Origin: Streptomyces sp. Tu 3180
Lineage (GTDB): Bacteria > Actinomycetota > Actinomycetes > Streptomycetales > Streptomycetaceae
Reading direction: 5' to 3'
Assembly (NCBI RefSeq): GCF_009852415.1
Contig: NZ_WOXS01000002.1
Location: 6,240,001-6,304,000, forward strand
DNA: 64,000 nt
Below, in pieces: positions 26,118 to 34,628 of the stretch (position 1 is the stretch's first letter; each line of letters starts with the position of its first letter). The notes under the pieces are model-generated. The model was given only the letters and a program-made list of their open reading frames with translations. It was not told the DNA's origin and did no database searches. A program made the translations under genes and the position numbers.

Positions 26118-27041
26118 ATGGATCTCCGCATCTTCACCGAGCCCCAGCAGGGCGCCACCTACGACACCTTGCTCACCGTCGCCAAGGCCACCGAGGAACT
26201 CGGTTTCGACGCCTTCTTCCGCTCCGACCACTACCTCAAGATGGGCTCCGTGGACGGCCTGCCCGGACCCACCGACGCCTGGATCACCCTCGCCGGCCTC
26301 GCCCGCGAGACCAAGCGCATCCGGCTCGGCACGCTGATGACCGCCGGCACCTTCCGCCTCCCCGGGGTGCTCGCCATCCAGGTCGCGCAGGTCGATCAGA
26401 TGTCCGGCGGCCGTGTCGAGCTGGGCCTGGGCGCGGGCTGGTTCGAGGAGGAGCACAAGGCGTACGGCATCCCCTTCCCGAAGGAGAAGTTCGGCCGCCT
26501 CGAGGAGCAGCTGGCCATCGTCACCGGGCTGTGGGCCACCGAGGTCGGCGAGACCTTCGACTTCCACGGCACGTACTACGACCTCACGCGGTCCCCGGCG
26601 CTGCCCAAGCCGGCCCAGCACAAGGTGCCGGTGCTCATCGGCGGCCACGGCGCGACCCGCACCCCGCGGCTGGCCGCCCGCTACGCCGACGAGTTCAACA
26701 TGCCCTTCGCGTCCGTCGAGGACAGCGAGCGCCAGTTCGGCCGGGTCCGCGCCGCCGCCCAGGAGGCCGGCCGCGACCCGGGCGACCTCGTCTACTCCAA
26801 CGCCCTCGTCGTCTGCGCCGGCAAGGACGACCAGGAGGTCGCCCGCCGCGCCGCCGCGATCGGCCGCGAGGTCGACGAACTCAAGGCGAACGGCCTGGCG
26901 GGCTCCCCGGCCGAGATCGTGGACAAGATCGGCCGCTACGCCGAGGTCGGCGCCGGCCGGATCTACCTCCAGCTCCTCGACCTGGACGACCTCGACCACC
27001 TGGAGCTGATCTCCTCCCAGGTCATGTCCCAGCTGTCGTAA
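26118..27041 (+). CDS. LLM-class F420-dependent oxidoreductase
   Basis: 307 residues from ATG 26118. Luciferase-like TIM barrel throughout (MDLRIFTEPQQGATYDTLLTVAKATEELGFDAFFRSDHYLKMG, RLGTLMTAGTFRLPGVLAIQVAQVDQMSGGRVELGLGAGWFEEEH, PVLIGGHGATRTPRLAARYADEFN). Members use reduced coenzyme F420 or FMN for hydride transfer; the sequence type matches the actinobacterial TIGR03560 group whose substrates are unknown. Monocistronic, closed by a strong hairpin. Confidence 0.85.
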   Translation: MDLRIFTEPQQGATYDTLLTVAKATEELGFDAFFRSDHYLKMGSVDGLPGPTDAWITLAGLARETKRIRLGTLMTAGTFRLPGVLAIQVAQVDQMSGGRVELGLGAGWFEEEHKAYGIPFPKEKFGRLEEQLAIVTGLWATEVGETFDFHGTYYDLTRSPALPKPAQHKVPVLIGGHGATRTPRLAARYADEFNMPFASVEDSERQFGRVRAAAQEAGRDPGDLVYSNALVVCAGKDDQEVARRAAAIGREVDELKANGLAGSPAEIVDKIGRYAEVGAGRIYLQLLDLDDLDHLELISSQVMSQLS

Positions 27042-27054
27042 CGCGCGCCCGGCC

Positions 27055-27091
27055 CGAACGGGACCGCCCCCTCCCGGGGCGGTCCCGTTCG
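27055..27091 (+). terminator. Hairpin terminator after the LLM oxidoreductase
   Basis: Perfect 16-bp inverted repeat around a 5-base loop (27055-27070 and 27076-27091), 14 bp after the stop. It separates the oxidoreductase from the RNA-repair cassette. Confidence 0.75.
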
Positions 27092-27212
27092 CCGTGCCCG
27101 GCTGCCCGAATAATTCGTGAGGGCCTTGCGCACCGTTGCCTGTACGTTGGCACCGCGCGCCGGAATTCCGCGCGTACCCGCAGCTCAGAAGGTGTTTCGA
27201 GGTGTAACCACC

Positions 27213-28682
27213 GTGTTCCTCACGATCAGTGCCACCGGCGTCCCCGAACGCCCCGCGACCGACCTCGGTTTCCTGCTCCACAAGCATCCCGGGAAGGCGC
27301 AGGCGTTCTCCACCTCCTACGGCACGGCGCACGTCCTCTACCCCGAGGCGGACGCCGGGCGCTGCACGGCGGCGCTGCTGCTGGAGGTGGACGCGGTGGC
27401 ACTGGTCCGGCGCGGCAAGGGCAAGGGCCGCGGCGGCGCGCCCGACGCGGCACTCGCGCAGTACGTCAACGACCGCCCGTACGCGGCCTCCTCCCTCCTC
27501 GCCGTCGCGCTGAGCGGCGTCTTCTCCAGCGCGATGCGCGGCGTGTGCCACGCCCGCCCGGAACTCCCGGGACAGCCGCGCCCGTTGCGCGTCGAGGTGC
27601 CCGCGCTGCCCGCCCGCGGCGGCCCCGGACTCGTCCGCCGGCTCTTCGAGCCGCTCGGCTGGACGGTCACCGCCGAACCGGTGGCACTGGACACCGAGTT
27701 CCCCCAGTGGGGCGACTCGCGGTACGTGCGCCTGGTCCTGGAGGCGGACACGCTCACCGTCGCCGAGGCCCTGCGCCACCTCTACGTGCTGCTCCCCGTC
27801 CTCGACGACGCCAAGCACTACTGGGTCTCCTCCGACGAGGTGGACAAGCTGCTGCGCGCCGGTGAGGGCTGGCTGCCCGCGCACCCGGAGCAGAAGCTGA
27901 TCACCAGCCGCTACCTGTCCCGCCGCTGGTCGCTGACCCGGCAGGCGATGGAGCGGCTGGAGCTGGTCCGGCTGGCCGAGGCGGACGACACCGACGTCGA
28001 GGAGATCGACAACGCCGTCGCGGCGGAGACCGAGGACGGCGCCGAGGAGAAGCCGGCCCCCCTCGCCGTGCAGCGGCGGGAGGCGATCGTCGCCGCGCTC
28101 CGGGCGTCCGGCGCCGCCCGGGTGCTCGACCTCGGCTGCGGCCAGGGCCAGCTGGTGCAGGAGCTGCTGCGGGACCCGTCCTTCACCGAGATCGTCGGCG
28201 TCGACGTGTCGGTGCGGGCGCTCACCATCGCCTCCCGGCGGCTGAGGCCGGAGCGCATGGGGGAGCGGCAGGCGGCGCGCGTGAAGCTCTTCCAGGGTTC
28301 GCTCGCGTACACCGACAAGAGGCTCCAGGGGTACGACGCCGCCGTGCTCAGCGAGGTGATCGAACACCTCGACCTGCCCCGGCTGCCCGCCCTGGAGTAC
28401 GCGGTGTTCGGCGCGGCCCACCCCCGCACCGTCCTCGTGACCACCCCCAACGTCGAGTACAACGTGCGCTGGGAGAGCCTCCCGGCCGGCCACGTCCGGC
28501 ACGGCGACCACCGCTTCGAGTGGACCCGGGAGGAGTTCCGCTCCTGGGCGCGGAAGGTGGCCGAACGCCACCGCTACGACGTGGAGTTCGTGCCCGTCGG
28601 ACCGGACGACCCCGAGGTCGGACCGCCCACCCAGATGGCCGTGTTCCGGGCCGGGACCGTGAAGGAGGCGAAGGCCGCATGA
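27213..28682 (+). CDS. hen1: Hen1, 3'-terminal RNA ribose 2'-O-methyltransferase
   Basis: 489 residues from GTG 27213 with GAGGTG 8 bp ahead. The N-terminal half (1-240; LTISATG...ATDLGFLLHKHPGKAQAF, WGDSRYVRLVLEADTLTVAEALRHLYVLLPVLDDAKHYWV) is the ligase-activating domain found only in bacterial Hen1. An acidic linker follows. The methyltransferase domain starts at about 290 with the SAM motif LDLGCGQGQ (305-313) and the metal site ExxEH (E381, E384, H385) plus H433 in HGDHRFEW. In bacterial RNA repair Hen1 methylates the 3'-terminal 2'-OH at a break and activates the Pnkp ligase. It overlaps pnkp by 4 bp, so the two are made together. Confidence 0.95.
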   Translation: MFLTISATGVPERPATDLGFLLHKHPGKAQAFSTSYGTAHVLYPEADAGRCTAALLLEVDAVALVRRGKGKGRGGAPDAALAQYVNDRPYAASSLLAVALSGVFSSAMRGVCHARPELPGQPRPLRVEVPALPARGGPGLVRRLFEPLGWTVTAEPVALDTEFPQWGDSRYVRLVLEADTLTVAEALRHLYVLLPVLDDAKHYWVSSDEVDKLLRAGEGWLPAHPEQKLITSRYLSRRWSLTRQAMERLELVRLAEADDTDVEEIDNAVAAETEDGAEEKPAPLAVQRREAIVAALRASGAARVLDLGCGQGQLVQELLRDPSFTEIVGVDVSVRALTIASRRLRPERMGERQAARVKLFQGSLAYTDKRLQGYDAAVLSEVIEHLDLPRLPALEYAVFGAAHPRTVLVTTPNVEYNVRWESLPAGHVRHGDHRFEWTREEFRSWARKVAERHRYDVEFVPVGPDDPEVGPPTQMAVFRAGTVKEAKAA

Positions 28683-31270
28683 CCACCGGGACCGAGACCC
28701 CGAAGCCGCGGGGCCGCACCCTGCCCGTCACCGACCTGTCCCTCGTGGTGCTCGTCGGCGCCTCCGGCTCGGGCAAGTCCACCTTCGCGCGCCGCCACTT
28801 CAAGCCCACCGAGGTCATCTCCTCCGACTTCTGCCGCGGGCTGGTCTCCGACGACGAGAACGACCAGAGCGCGACCCGCGACGCCTTCGACGTCCTGCAC
28901 TACATCGCCGGCAAGCGCCTGGCCGCCGGCCGCCGCACCGTCGTCGACGCCACCAGCGTCCAGCAGGACGCCCGGCGCCAGCTGATCGACCTGGCCAGGC
29001 AGTACGACGTGCTGCCCATAGCCATCGTGCTCGACGTGCCCGAGGAGGTGTGCGCCGAGCGCAACGCGGCCCGCGCCGACCGCGCCGACCTGCCCCGCCG
29101 GGTCGTCCAGCGCCACGTCCGCGAACTGCGCCGCTCGCTGCGCCACCTGGAGCGCGAGGGCTTCCGCAAGGTGCACGTGCTGCGCGGCGTCGAGGAGATC
29201 GAGCACGCCACCGTCGTCACCGAGAAGCGGTTCAACGACCTCACCCACCTCACCGGCCCCTTCGACATCATCGGCGACGTCCACGGCTGCTCCGCCGAAC
29301 TGGAGTCGCTGCTGGGCAAGCTGGGGTACGTCGACGGTGCGCACCCGGAGGGCCGCACCGCCGTCTTCGTCGGCGACCTCGTGGACCGCGGCCCGGACAG
29401 CCCCGGCGTGCTGCGCCGCGTGATGGCCATGGTGAAGTCCGGCAACGCGCTGTGCGTGCCCGGCAACCACGAGAACAAGTTCGGCCGCCACCTCAAGGGC
29501 CGCAAGGTCCAGCACACCCACGGACTCGCCGAGACCGTCGCCCAGATGGAGGGCGAGAGCGAGGAGTTCCGCGCCGAGGTGCGGGAGTTCGTCGACGGCC
29601 TGGTCAGCCACTACGTCCTCGACGGCGGCAAGCTGGTGGTCTGCCACGCGGGCCTGCCGGAGAAGTACCACGGCCGCACCTCCGGCCGGGTCCGCAGCCA
29701 CGCCCTGTACGGCGACACCACCGGCGAGACCGACGAGTTCGGCCTGCCGGTGCGCTACCCCTGGGCCGAGGACTACCGCGGCCGGGCGGCCGTCGTCTAC
29801 GGCCACACCCCGGTCCCGGAGGCGACCTGGCTGAACAACACCATCTGCCTGGACACCGGCGCCGTCTTCGGCGGCAAGCTCACCGCGCTGCGCTGGCCGG
29901 AGCGGGAACTGGTCGACGTACCGGCCGAGCGGGTCTGGTACGAGCCGGCCCGCCCGCTGCGCACCGAGGCCCCCGGCGGCCACGACGGGCGCCCGCTGGA
30001 CCTCGCCGACGTGCACGGCCGCCGGGTCGTCGAGACCCGGCACGCCGGACGGGTCTCCGTCCGCGAGGAGAACGCGGCGGCGGCGCTGGAGGTCATGAGC
30101 CGCTTCGCGATCGACCCACGCCTGCTGCCCTACCTCCCGCCGACCATGGCGCCCACCGCCGCCTCGCACCTCGACGGCTACCTGGAGCACCCGGTCGAGG
30201 CCTTCGCCCAGTACGCGCAGGACGGCGTCGCGCGGGTCGTGTGCGAGGAGAAGCACATGGGTTCCCGCGCGGTCGCCCTGGTCTGCCGGGACGCCGCCGC
30301 GGCCGCCGGGCGCTTCGGCGTCGAGGGCCCGACCGGCTCGCTCTACACCCGCACCGGCCGCCCGTTCTTCGACGACGCGTCCGTCACGGAGGAGATCCTC
30401 GGCCGGCTGCGCACGGCGGTCACCGAGGCCGGCCTGTGGGACGAACTGGACACCGACTGGCTGCTGCTGGACGCCGAGCTGATGCCGTGGTCGCTGAAGG
30501 CGTCCGGGCTGCTGCGCTCGCAGTACGCCGCGGTCGGCGCCGCCTCCGGCGCGGTCTTCCCCGGCGTCCTGGCCGCCCTGGAGGGCGCGGCGGCCCGCGG
30601 CGTCGAGGTGCGGGACCTGCTGGACCGCCAGCGTGAACGCGCCGGCGCCGCCGCCGCGTTCACCCGGGCGTACCGCCGCTACTGCTGGACCACCGACGGC
30701 CTGGACGGCGTCCGCCTGGCACCGTTCCAGATCCTCGCCGCCCAGGGCCGCAGCCTCGCCGCGCTGCCCCACGACGAGCAGCTCGCCCTGATCGACCGCA
30801 TGGTCGAGCACGACGCCTCGGGACTGCTGCAGACCACCCGCCGCCTCTACGTCGACACGACCGACCCCGAGTCGGTGCGCTCCGGCGTCGACTGGTGGCT
30901 GGAGATGACCGGACGCGGCGGCGAGGGCATGGTCGTCAAGCCGGTCGGCGCCCTGGTCCGGCAGGGCTCCTCCGGCCCGGGCGCGGCCGGCGGCGGGGGA
31001 GAGGGCGGACGTCTGGTGCAGCCCGGCGTCAAGTGCCGGGGCCGCGAGTACCTGCGGATCATCTACGGTCCCGAGTACACCCGCCCGGAGAACCTGGCCC
31101 GGCTGCGCACCCGGTCCCTGAACCACAAGCGGTCGCTGGCGATCCGCGAGTACGCGCTCGGCCTGGAGGCCCTGGACCGGCTGGCCGGGGGCGAGCCGCT
31201 GTGGCGGGTGCACGAGGCGGTCTTCGGCGTCCTGGCGCTGGAGTCGGAGCCGGTGGACCCGCGCCTGTAG
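28679..31270 (+). CDS. pnkp: Pnkp, RNA end-healing kinase-phosphatase with ligase domain
   Basis: 863 residues, three domains. N-terminal 5'-polynucleotide kinase with Walker A GASGSGKST at 27-35. A central metallophosphoesterase with GDVHG (199-203), GDLVDRG (232-238) and GNHE (262-265), giving 2',3'-cyclic phosphatase/3'-phosphatase activity. A C-terminal adenylyltransferase with the nucleotide-accepting lysine K525 in EEKHMGSRAV and later GGEGMVVKP. All catalytic motifs are present. With Hen1 it heals and seals RNA broken by ribotoxins, such as anticodon nucleases, leaving a 2'-O-methyl mark. Length matches the Clostridium thermocellum enzyme (about 870). ATG overlaps the hen1 stop (ATGA). 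Confidence 0.95.
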   Translation: MTTGTETPKPRGRTLPVTDLSLVVLVGASGSGKSTFARRHFKPTEVISSDFCRGLVSDDENDQSATRDAFDVLHYIAGKRLAAGRRTVVDATSVQQDARRQLIDLARQYDVLPIAIVLDVPEEVCAERNAARADRADLPRRVVQRHVRELRRSLRHLEREGFRKVHVLRGVEEIEHATVVTEKRFNDLTHLTGPFDIIGDVHGCSAELESLLGKLGYVDGAHPEGRTAVFVGDLVDRGPDSPGVLRRVMAMVKSGNALCVPGNHENKFGRHLKGRKVQHTHGLAETVAQMEGESEEFRAEVREFVDGLVSHYVLDGGKLVVCHAGLPEKYHGRTSGRVRSHALYGDTTGETDEFGLPVRYPWAEDYRGRAAVVYGHTPVPEATWLNNTICLDTGAVFGGKLTALRWPERELVDVPAERVWYEPARPLRTEAPGGHDGRPLDLADVHGRRVVETRHAGRVSVREENAAAALEVMSRFAIDPRLLPYLPPTMAPTAASHLDGYLEHPVEAFAQYAQDGVARVVCEEKHMGSRAVALVCRDAAAAAGRFGVEGPTGSLYTRTGRPFFDDASVTEEILGRLRTAVTEAGLWDELDTDWLLLDAELMPWSLKASGLLRSQYAAVGAASGAVFPGVLAALEGAAARGVEVRDLLDRQRERAGAAAAFTRAYRRYCWTTDGLDGVRLAPFQILAAQGRSLAALPHDEQLALIDRMVEHDASGLLQTTRRLYVDTTDPESVRSGVDWWLEMTGRGGEGMVVKPVGALVRQGSSGPGAAGGGGEGGRLVQPGVKCRGREYLRIIYGPEYTRPENLARLRTRSLNHKRSLAIREYALGLEALDRLAGGEPLWRVHEAVFGVLALESEPVDPRL

Positions 31271-31476
31271 CGGACGCGCACCGCGACCCGGTCCGGCCCG
31301 GGCGGGACACCCCGCGCCCGGACCGGAGCCGGGGCACGCGGCGCGGCGGTTCCCGGCCCGCCCGGAACCGCTCCGGCCGCAGTGGGCCGGGTGAGCGCAC
31401 CGGGTGACGGAAGCGGGCGGATTTCCCTCCCGTGTACAGAGGGGTGAACCCGTGTCCTGCTGGTGAGGATGGAGGC

Positions 31477-32700
31477 ATGACCTACCACGTCGACTCCGAG
31501 GCCGGGCGGCTGCGCCGCGTCATCCTGCACCGGCCCGATCTCGAGCTCAAAAGGCTCACCCCCAGCAACAAGGACGCCCTGCTCTTCGACGACGTGCTCT
31601 GGGTGCGCCGGGCGCGCGCCGAGCACGACGGGTTCGCCGACGTCCTGCGCGACCGGGGGGTGACCGTCCACCTCTTCGGCGACCTCCTCACCGAGACGCT
31701 GGACATCCCGGCGGCGCGTGCGCTCGTCCTGGACCGCGTCTTCGACGAGAAGGAGTACGGTCCGCTGGCCACCGACCACCTGCGGGCCGCGTTCGAGACG
31801 CTGCCCGCGGCCGAGCTGGCCGAGGCGCTGGTCGGCGGGATGACCAAGCGGGAGTTCCTGGACGCCCACCCGGAGCCGGTCTCGGTGCGCTTCCACGTCA
31901 TGGAGCTCGACGACTTCCTGCTCGGTCCGCTGCCCAACCACCTCTTCACCCGCGACACCTCCGCCTGGATCTACGACGGCGTCGCCATCAACGCGATGCG
32001 GTGGCCGGCCCGGCAGCGCGAGACGGTGCACTTCGAGGCGATCTACCGCCACCACCCGCTGTTCCGGGAGGAGTCCTTCCACGTCTGGTCCGAGGGACAG
32101 GCCGACTACCCCTCCACCATCGAGGGCGGCGACCTGCTGGTCATCGGCAACGGCGCGGTGCTGATCGGCATGAGCGAGCGGACCACGCCGCAGGCCGTGG
32201 AGATGCTCGCGCACAAGCTCTTCGCGGCCGGCTCCGCCGAGACCATCGTCGCGCTCGACATGCCGAAGAGACGCGCCTTCATGCACCTCGACACCGTGAT
32301 GACGATGATCGACGGCGACACCTTCACCCAGTACGCCGGCCTCGGCATGCTCCGCTCGTACACCATCGAACCGGGCGTGGGGGAGAAGGAGCTGAAGGTC
32401 ACCGACCATCCGCCGGAGCACATGCACCGCGCCATCGCCGCCGCGCTGGGGCTCAGCGAGATCCGGGTGCTGACCGCCACCCAGGACGTCCACGCGGCCG
32501 AGCGCGAGCAGTGGGACGACGGCTGCAACGTCCTGGCCGTCGAACCGGGCGTCGTCGTCGCCTACGAGCGGAACTCCACCACCAACACGCACCTGCGCAA
32601 GCAGGGCATCGAGGTGATAGAGATCCCGGGCAGCGAGCTGGGGCGGGGCAGGGGCGGGCCGCGCTGCATGAGCTGCCCGGTGCAGCGGGATCCCGTCTAG
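31477..32700 (+). CDS. arcA: Arginine deiminase
   Basis: 407 residues from ATG 31477 with GAGGATGGAGG ahead. Family motifs in order: YHVDSEAGRLRRVILHRPDLELKRLTPSNKDALLFDDVLWV, HLFTRDTSAWIYDG, YPSTIEGGDLLVIGNGAVLIGMSERT, MPKRRAFMHLDTVMTMID, WDDGCNVLAVEPGVVVAYERN, and the nucleophilic cysteine in GGPRCMSCP near the C-terminus. Converts arginine to citrulline and ammonia in the cytoplasm. With the next gene, ornithine carbamoyltransferase, it could channel citrulline to carbamoyl phosphate and ATP. No carbamate kinase or arginine/ornithine antiporter is nearby. Confidence 0.95.
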   Translation: MTYHVDSEAGRLRRVILHRPDLELKRLTPSNKDALLFDDVLWVRRARAEHDGFADVLRDRGVTVHLFGDLLTETLDIPAARALVLDRVFDEKEYGPLATDHLRAAFETLPAAELAEALVGGMTKREFLDAHPEPVSVRFHVMELDDFLLGPLPNHLFTRDTSAWIYDGVAINAMRWPARQRETVHFEAIYRHHPLFREESFHVWSEGQADYPSTIEGGDLLVIGNGAVLIGMSERTTPQAVEMLAHKLFAAGSAETIVALDMPKRRAFMHLDTVMTMIDGDTFTQYAGLGMLRSYTIEPGVGEKELKVTDHPPEHMHRAIAAALGLSEIRVLTATQDVHAAEREQWDDGCNVLAVEPGVVVAYERNSTTNTHLRKQGIEVIEIPGSELGRGRGGPRCMSCPVQRDPV

Positions 32701-32725
32701 GCCGGTCCGGCCACGGCACCGGGTC

Positions 32726-32756
32726 GCATAGAAATTCTGCTACTCGTATAGAATTC
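32726..32756. promoter_or_regulatory. Paired AT-rich palindromes upstream of argF (possible ARG boxes)
   Basis: AGAA-A-TTCT (32730-32738) and GAATTC (32751-32756) are embedded in repeated ATAGAA(A)TTC units about 20 bp apart, 37-65 bp before argF. Tandem ArgR sites have this two-turn spacing and GAAT/ATTC core, but the match to a Streptomyces ARG box was not tested. Confidence 0.35.
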
Positions 32757-32792
32757 CATCCGCCCCTGTCCCCGTACCTCTGGAGCGCCCCC

Positions 32793-33800
32793 ATGGCGAC
32801 AGTCCCGACCGCCCTCGCCGGCCGCCACTTCCTCAAGGAGCTGGACTTCACCGAGCAGGAGTTCCTCGGTCTGCTCGAGCTGGCCGCGGAGCTGAAGGCC
32901 GCCAAGAAGGCCGGGACCGAGACGCGGTACCTGCGGGGCAGGAACATCGCGCTGATCTTCGAGAAGCCCTCGACGCGCACCCGCTGCTCCTTCGAGGTCG
33001 CCGCCGCCGACCAGGGCGCCTCGACGACGTACATCGACTCCAGCGGCTCGCACATCGGGAAGAAGGAGTCCGCCAAGGACACCGCGCGGGTGCTCGGCCG
33101 GATGTTCGACGCGATCGAGTTCCGGGGCGACGCCCAGTCCACCGTCGAGGCCCTCGCCGAACACGCCGGAGTGCCCGTCTACAACGGTCTGACCGACGAC
33201 TGGCACCCCACCCAGATGCTCGCCGACGTGCTCACCATGACCGAGCACTGCCCCAGGCCGGTGAAGGAGATCGCCTTCGCCTACCTCGGCGACGCCCGCT
33301 TCAACATGGGCAACTCCTACCTCGTCACCGCGGCCCTGCTGGGCATGGACGTCCGCATCGTCGCCCCGAAGGCCTACTGGCCCGCCCAGGAGGTCGTCGA
33401 CCGGGCCCGCGGGCTCGCCGCGTCCAGCGGGGCCCGCATCACGCTCACCGAGGAGATCGGCGAGGGCGTCGCGGGCGCCGACTTCGTCGCCACGGACGTC
33501 TGGGTCTCCATGGGCGAGCCCAAGGAGGTCTGGGACGAACGGATCGCCGCCCTCGCGCCGTACGCGGTGACCATGGACGTCCTGCGCGCCACCGGCAACC
33601 CGGACGTCAAGTTCCTGCACTGCCTGCCCGCCTTCCACGACCTGGGCACCCGGGTCGGCCGCGAGATCCACGAGACCCACGGCCTGGACTCGCTGGAGGT
33701 GACGGACGAGGTGTTCGAGTCGGCGCACTCGGTGGTCTTCGACGAGGCGGAGAACCGCATGCACACGATCAAGGCGGTCCTGGTGGCGACCCTGGCCTAA
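32793..33800 (+). CDS. argF: Ornithine carbamoyltransferase
   Basis: 335 residues from ATG 32793. Carbamoyl-phosphate site STRTR in EKPSTRTRCSFEVAA (about residues 54-68), DWHPTQMLADVLTM, and the ornithine-binding HCLPAFHD near residue 275. Makes citrulline from ornithine and carbamoyl phosphate, or the reverse in the deiminase pathway. It starts 92 bp after arcA with an AT-rich palindromic leader, so it probably has its own regulated promoter. Sequence alone does not decide between anabolic ArgF and catabolic ArcB. Closed by a two-stem terminator. Confidence 0.93.
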   Translation: MATVPTALAGRHFLKELDFTEQEFLGLLELAAELKAAKKAGTETRYLRGRNIALIFEKPSTRTRCSFEVAAADQGASTTYIDSSGSHIGKKESAKDTARVLGRMFDAIEFRGDAQSTVEALAEHAGVPVYNGLTDDWHPTQMLADVLTMTEHCPRPVKEIAFAYLGDARFNMGNSYLVTAALLGMDVRIVAPKAYWPAQEVVDRARGLAASSGARITLTEEIGEGVAGADFVATDVWVSMGEPKEVWDERIAALAPYAVTMDVLRATGNPDVKFLHCLPAFHDLGTRVGREIHETHGLDSLEVTDEVFESAHSVVFDEAENRMHTIKAVLVATLA

Positions 33801-33803
33801 GGG

Positions 33804-33900
33804 CTGTCGTCCGGATCGGGCCGCGGAGCGTCGGCGAGGGACGACGACGCCGCGGACGCGCGCGCCGGGCCCCGCGTCCGCGGCACGGTCCGGACGACAG
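33804..33900. terminator. Nested double-hairpin terminator after argF
   Basis: An outer 12-bp stem (33804-33815 with 33889-33900) encloses an inner 12-bp stem (33849-33860 with 33873-33884), both perfect. Lies between convergent argF and the ATP-binding protein gene, so it can serve both. Confidence 0.65.
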
Positions 33901-33932
33901 GCCCCGGGGGGTCCCGTGCGGACCGGGCCCGC

Positions 33933-34439
33933 TCAGGAGCGGCGCCGCTGGCGCGGGACGGCCGACAGCCGGAACCACACCGCCTTGCCGGACGCGGTGG
34001 GGCGGTGACCGCACGAGGAGCTCAGGGTGCGGATCAGCAGCAGCCCGCGCCCGTGCTCCTGCCAGGGGTCCGGTGCGCTGAGGCCCGGGCGGGTGAGGTC
34101 GCCGGGCGGCGCCGGGTCGGTGTCGTGCACCTCCACCTGGCAGCCGGTCGGCAGCAGCTCCACCACCAGCTCGATCGGGGTGCCCCCCGAGGTGTGCTCC
34201 ACGGCGTTGGCCACCAGCTCGGCGGTCAGCAGCTCCGCCGTGTCGCTGTCGGCGGCGTGCTCCCGCTCGGCCAGGGCCGTGCGGACCAGCGCACGGGCCA
34301 CCGGCACCGCCGCGGTGGTGTGCGGCAGCGCGACGCGCCAGGAGGTCGACGACCCGGGAGGCGCGGAGTGCCTCCACGAGGGGTGGTGGTCGGGCGACGG
34401 GTGGACGGAGGGGAGTTCGTGCACAGCGGGTCCGTTCAT
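33933..34439 (-). CDS. Anti-sigma-factor-type ATP-binding protein (HATPase_c_2)
   Basis: 168 residues from ATG 34437-34439; a TTG 30 bp upstream is an alternative. A GHKL kinase-like ATPase fold: TAELLTAELVANAVEHTSGGTPIELVVEL carries the N box, VEVHDTDPAPP the G1-like box, HGRGLLLIRTLSSSCG the G2 region. About 35 N-terminal residues are probably disordered. Such single-domain proteins are abundant in Streptomyces and either bind sigma factors or control anti-anti-sigma proteins by phosphorylation. No sigma factor or STAS gene is adjacent, so its partner is unknown. Confidence 0.82.
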   Translation of the reverse strand: MNGPAVHELPSVHPSPDHHPSWRHSAPPGSSTSWRVALPHTTAAVPVARALVRTALAEREHAADSDTAELLTAELVANAVEHTSGGTPIELVVELLPTGCQVEVHDTDPAPPGDLTRPGLSAPDPWQEHGRGLLLIRTLSSSCGHRPTASGKAVWFRLSAVPRQRRRS

Positions 34440-34628
34440 GGAGCAGGCTGTCCTGCTTTCAGCCTGCAATGGTACGGCGGGCCCGGCGGGGCCCGTCGAG
34501 GGGGCGGTGCCGAACCGGTGAGCCCGTACCGCCTATCGCGTGCTCGTGACGACGGTCACCGATGAGTGATAGCTTCGTGGGGTAGAGCTCAGTGAGCAGT
34601 GCCGTGCCCGCCCGAGGAGGCCGCCCGC

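Noticed and set aside
28574..31213. 879-residue minus-strand frame opposite pnkp
   Set aside because: Antisense to an enzyme with all catalytic motifs; no recognisable domain.
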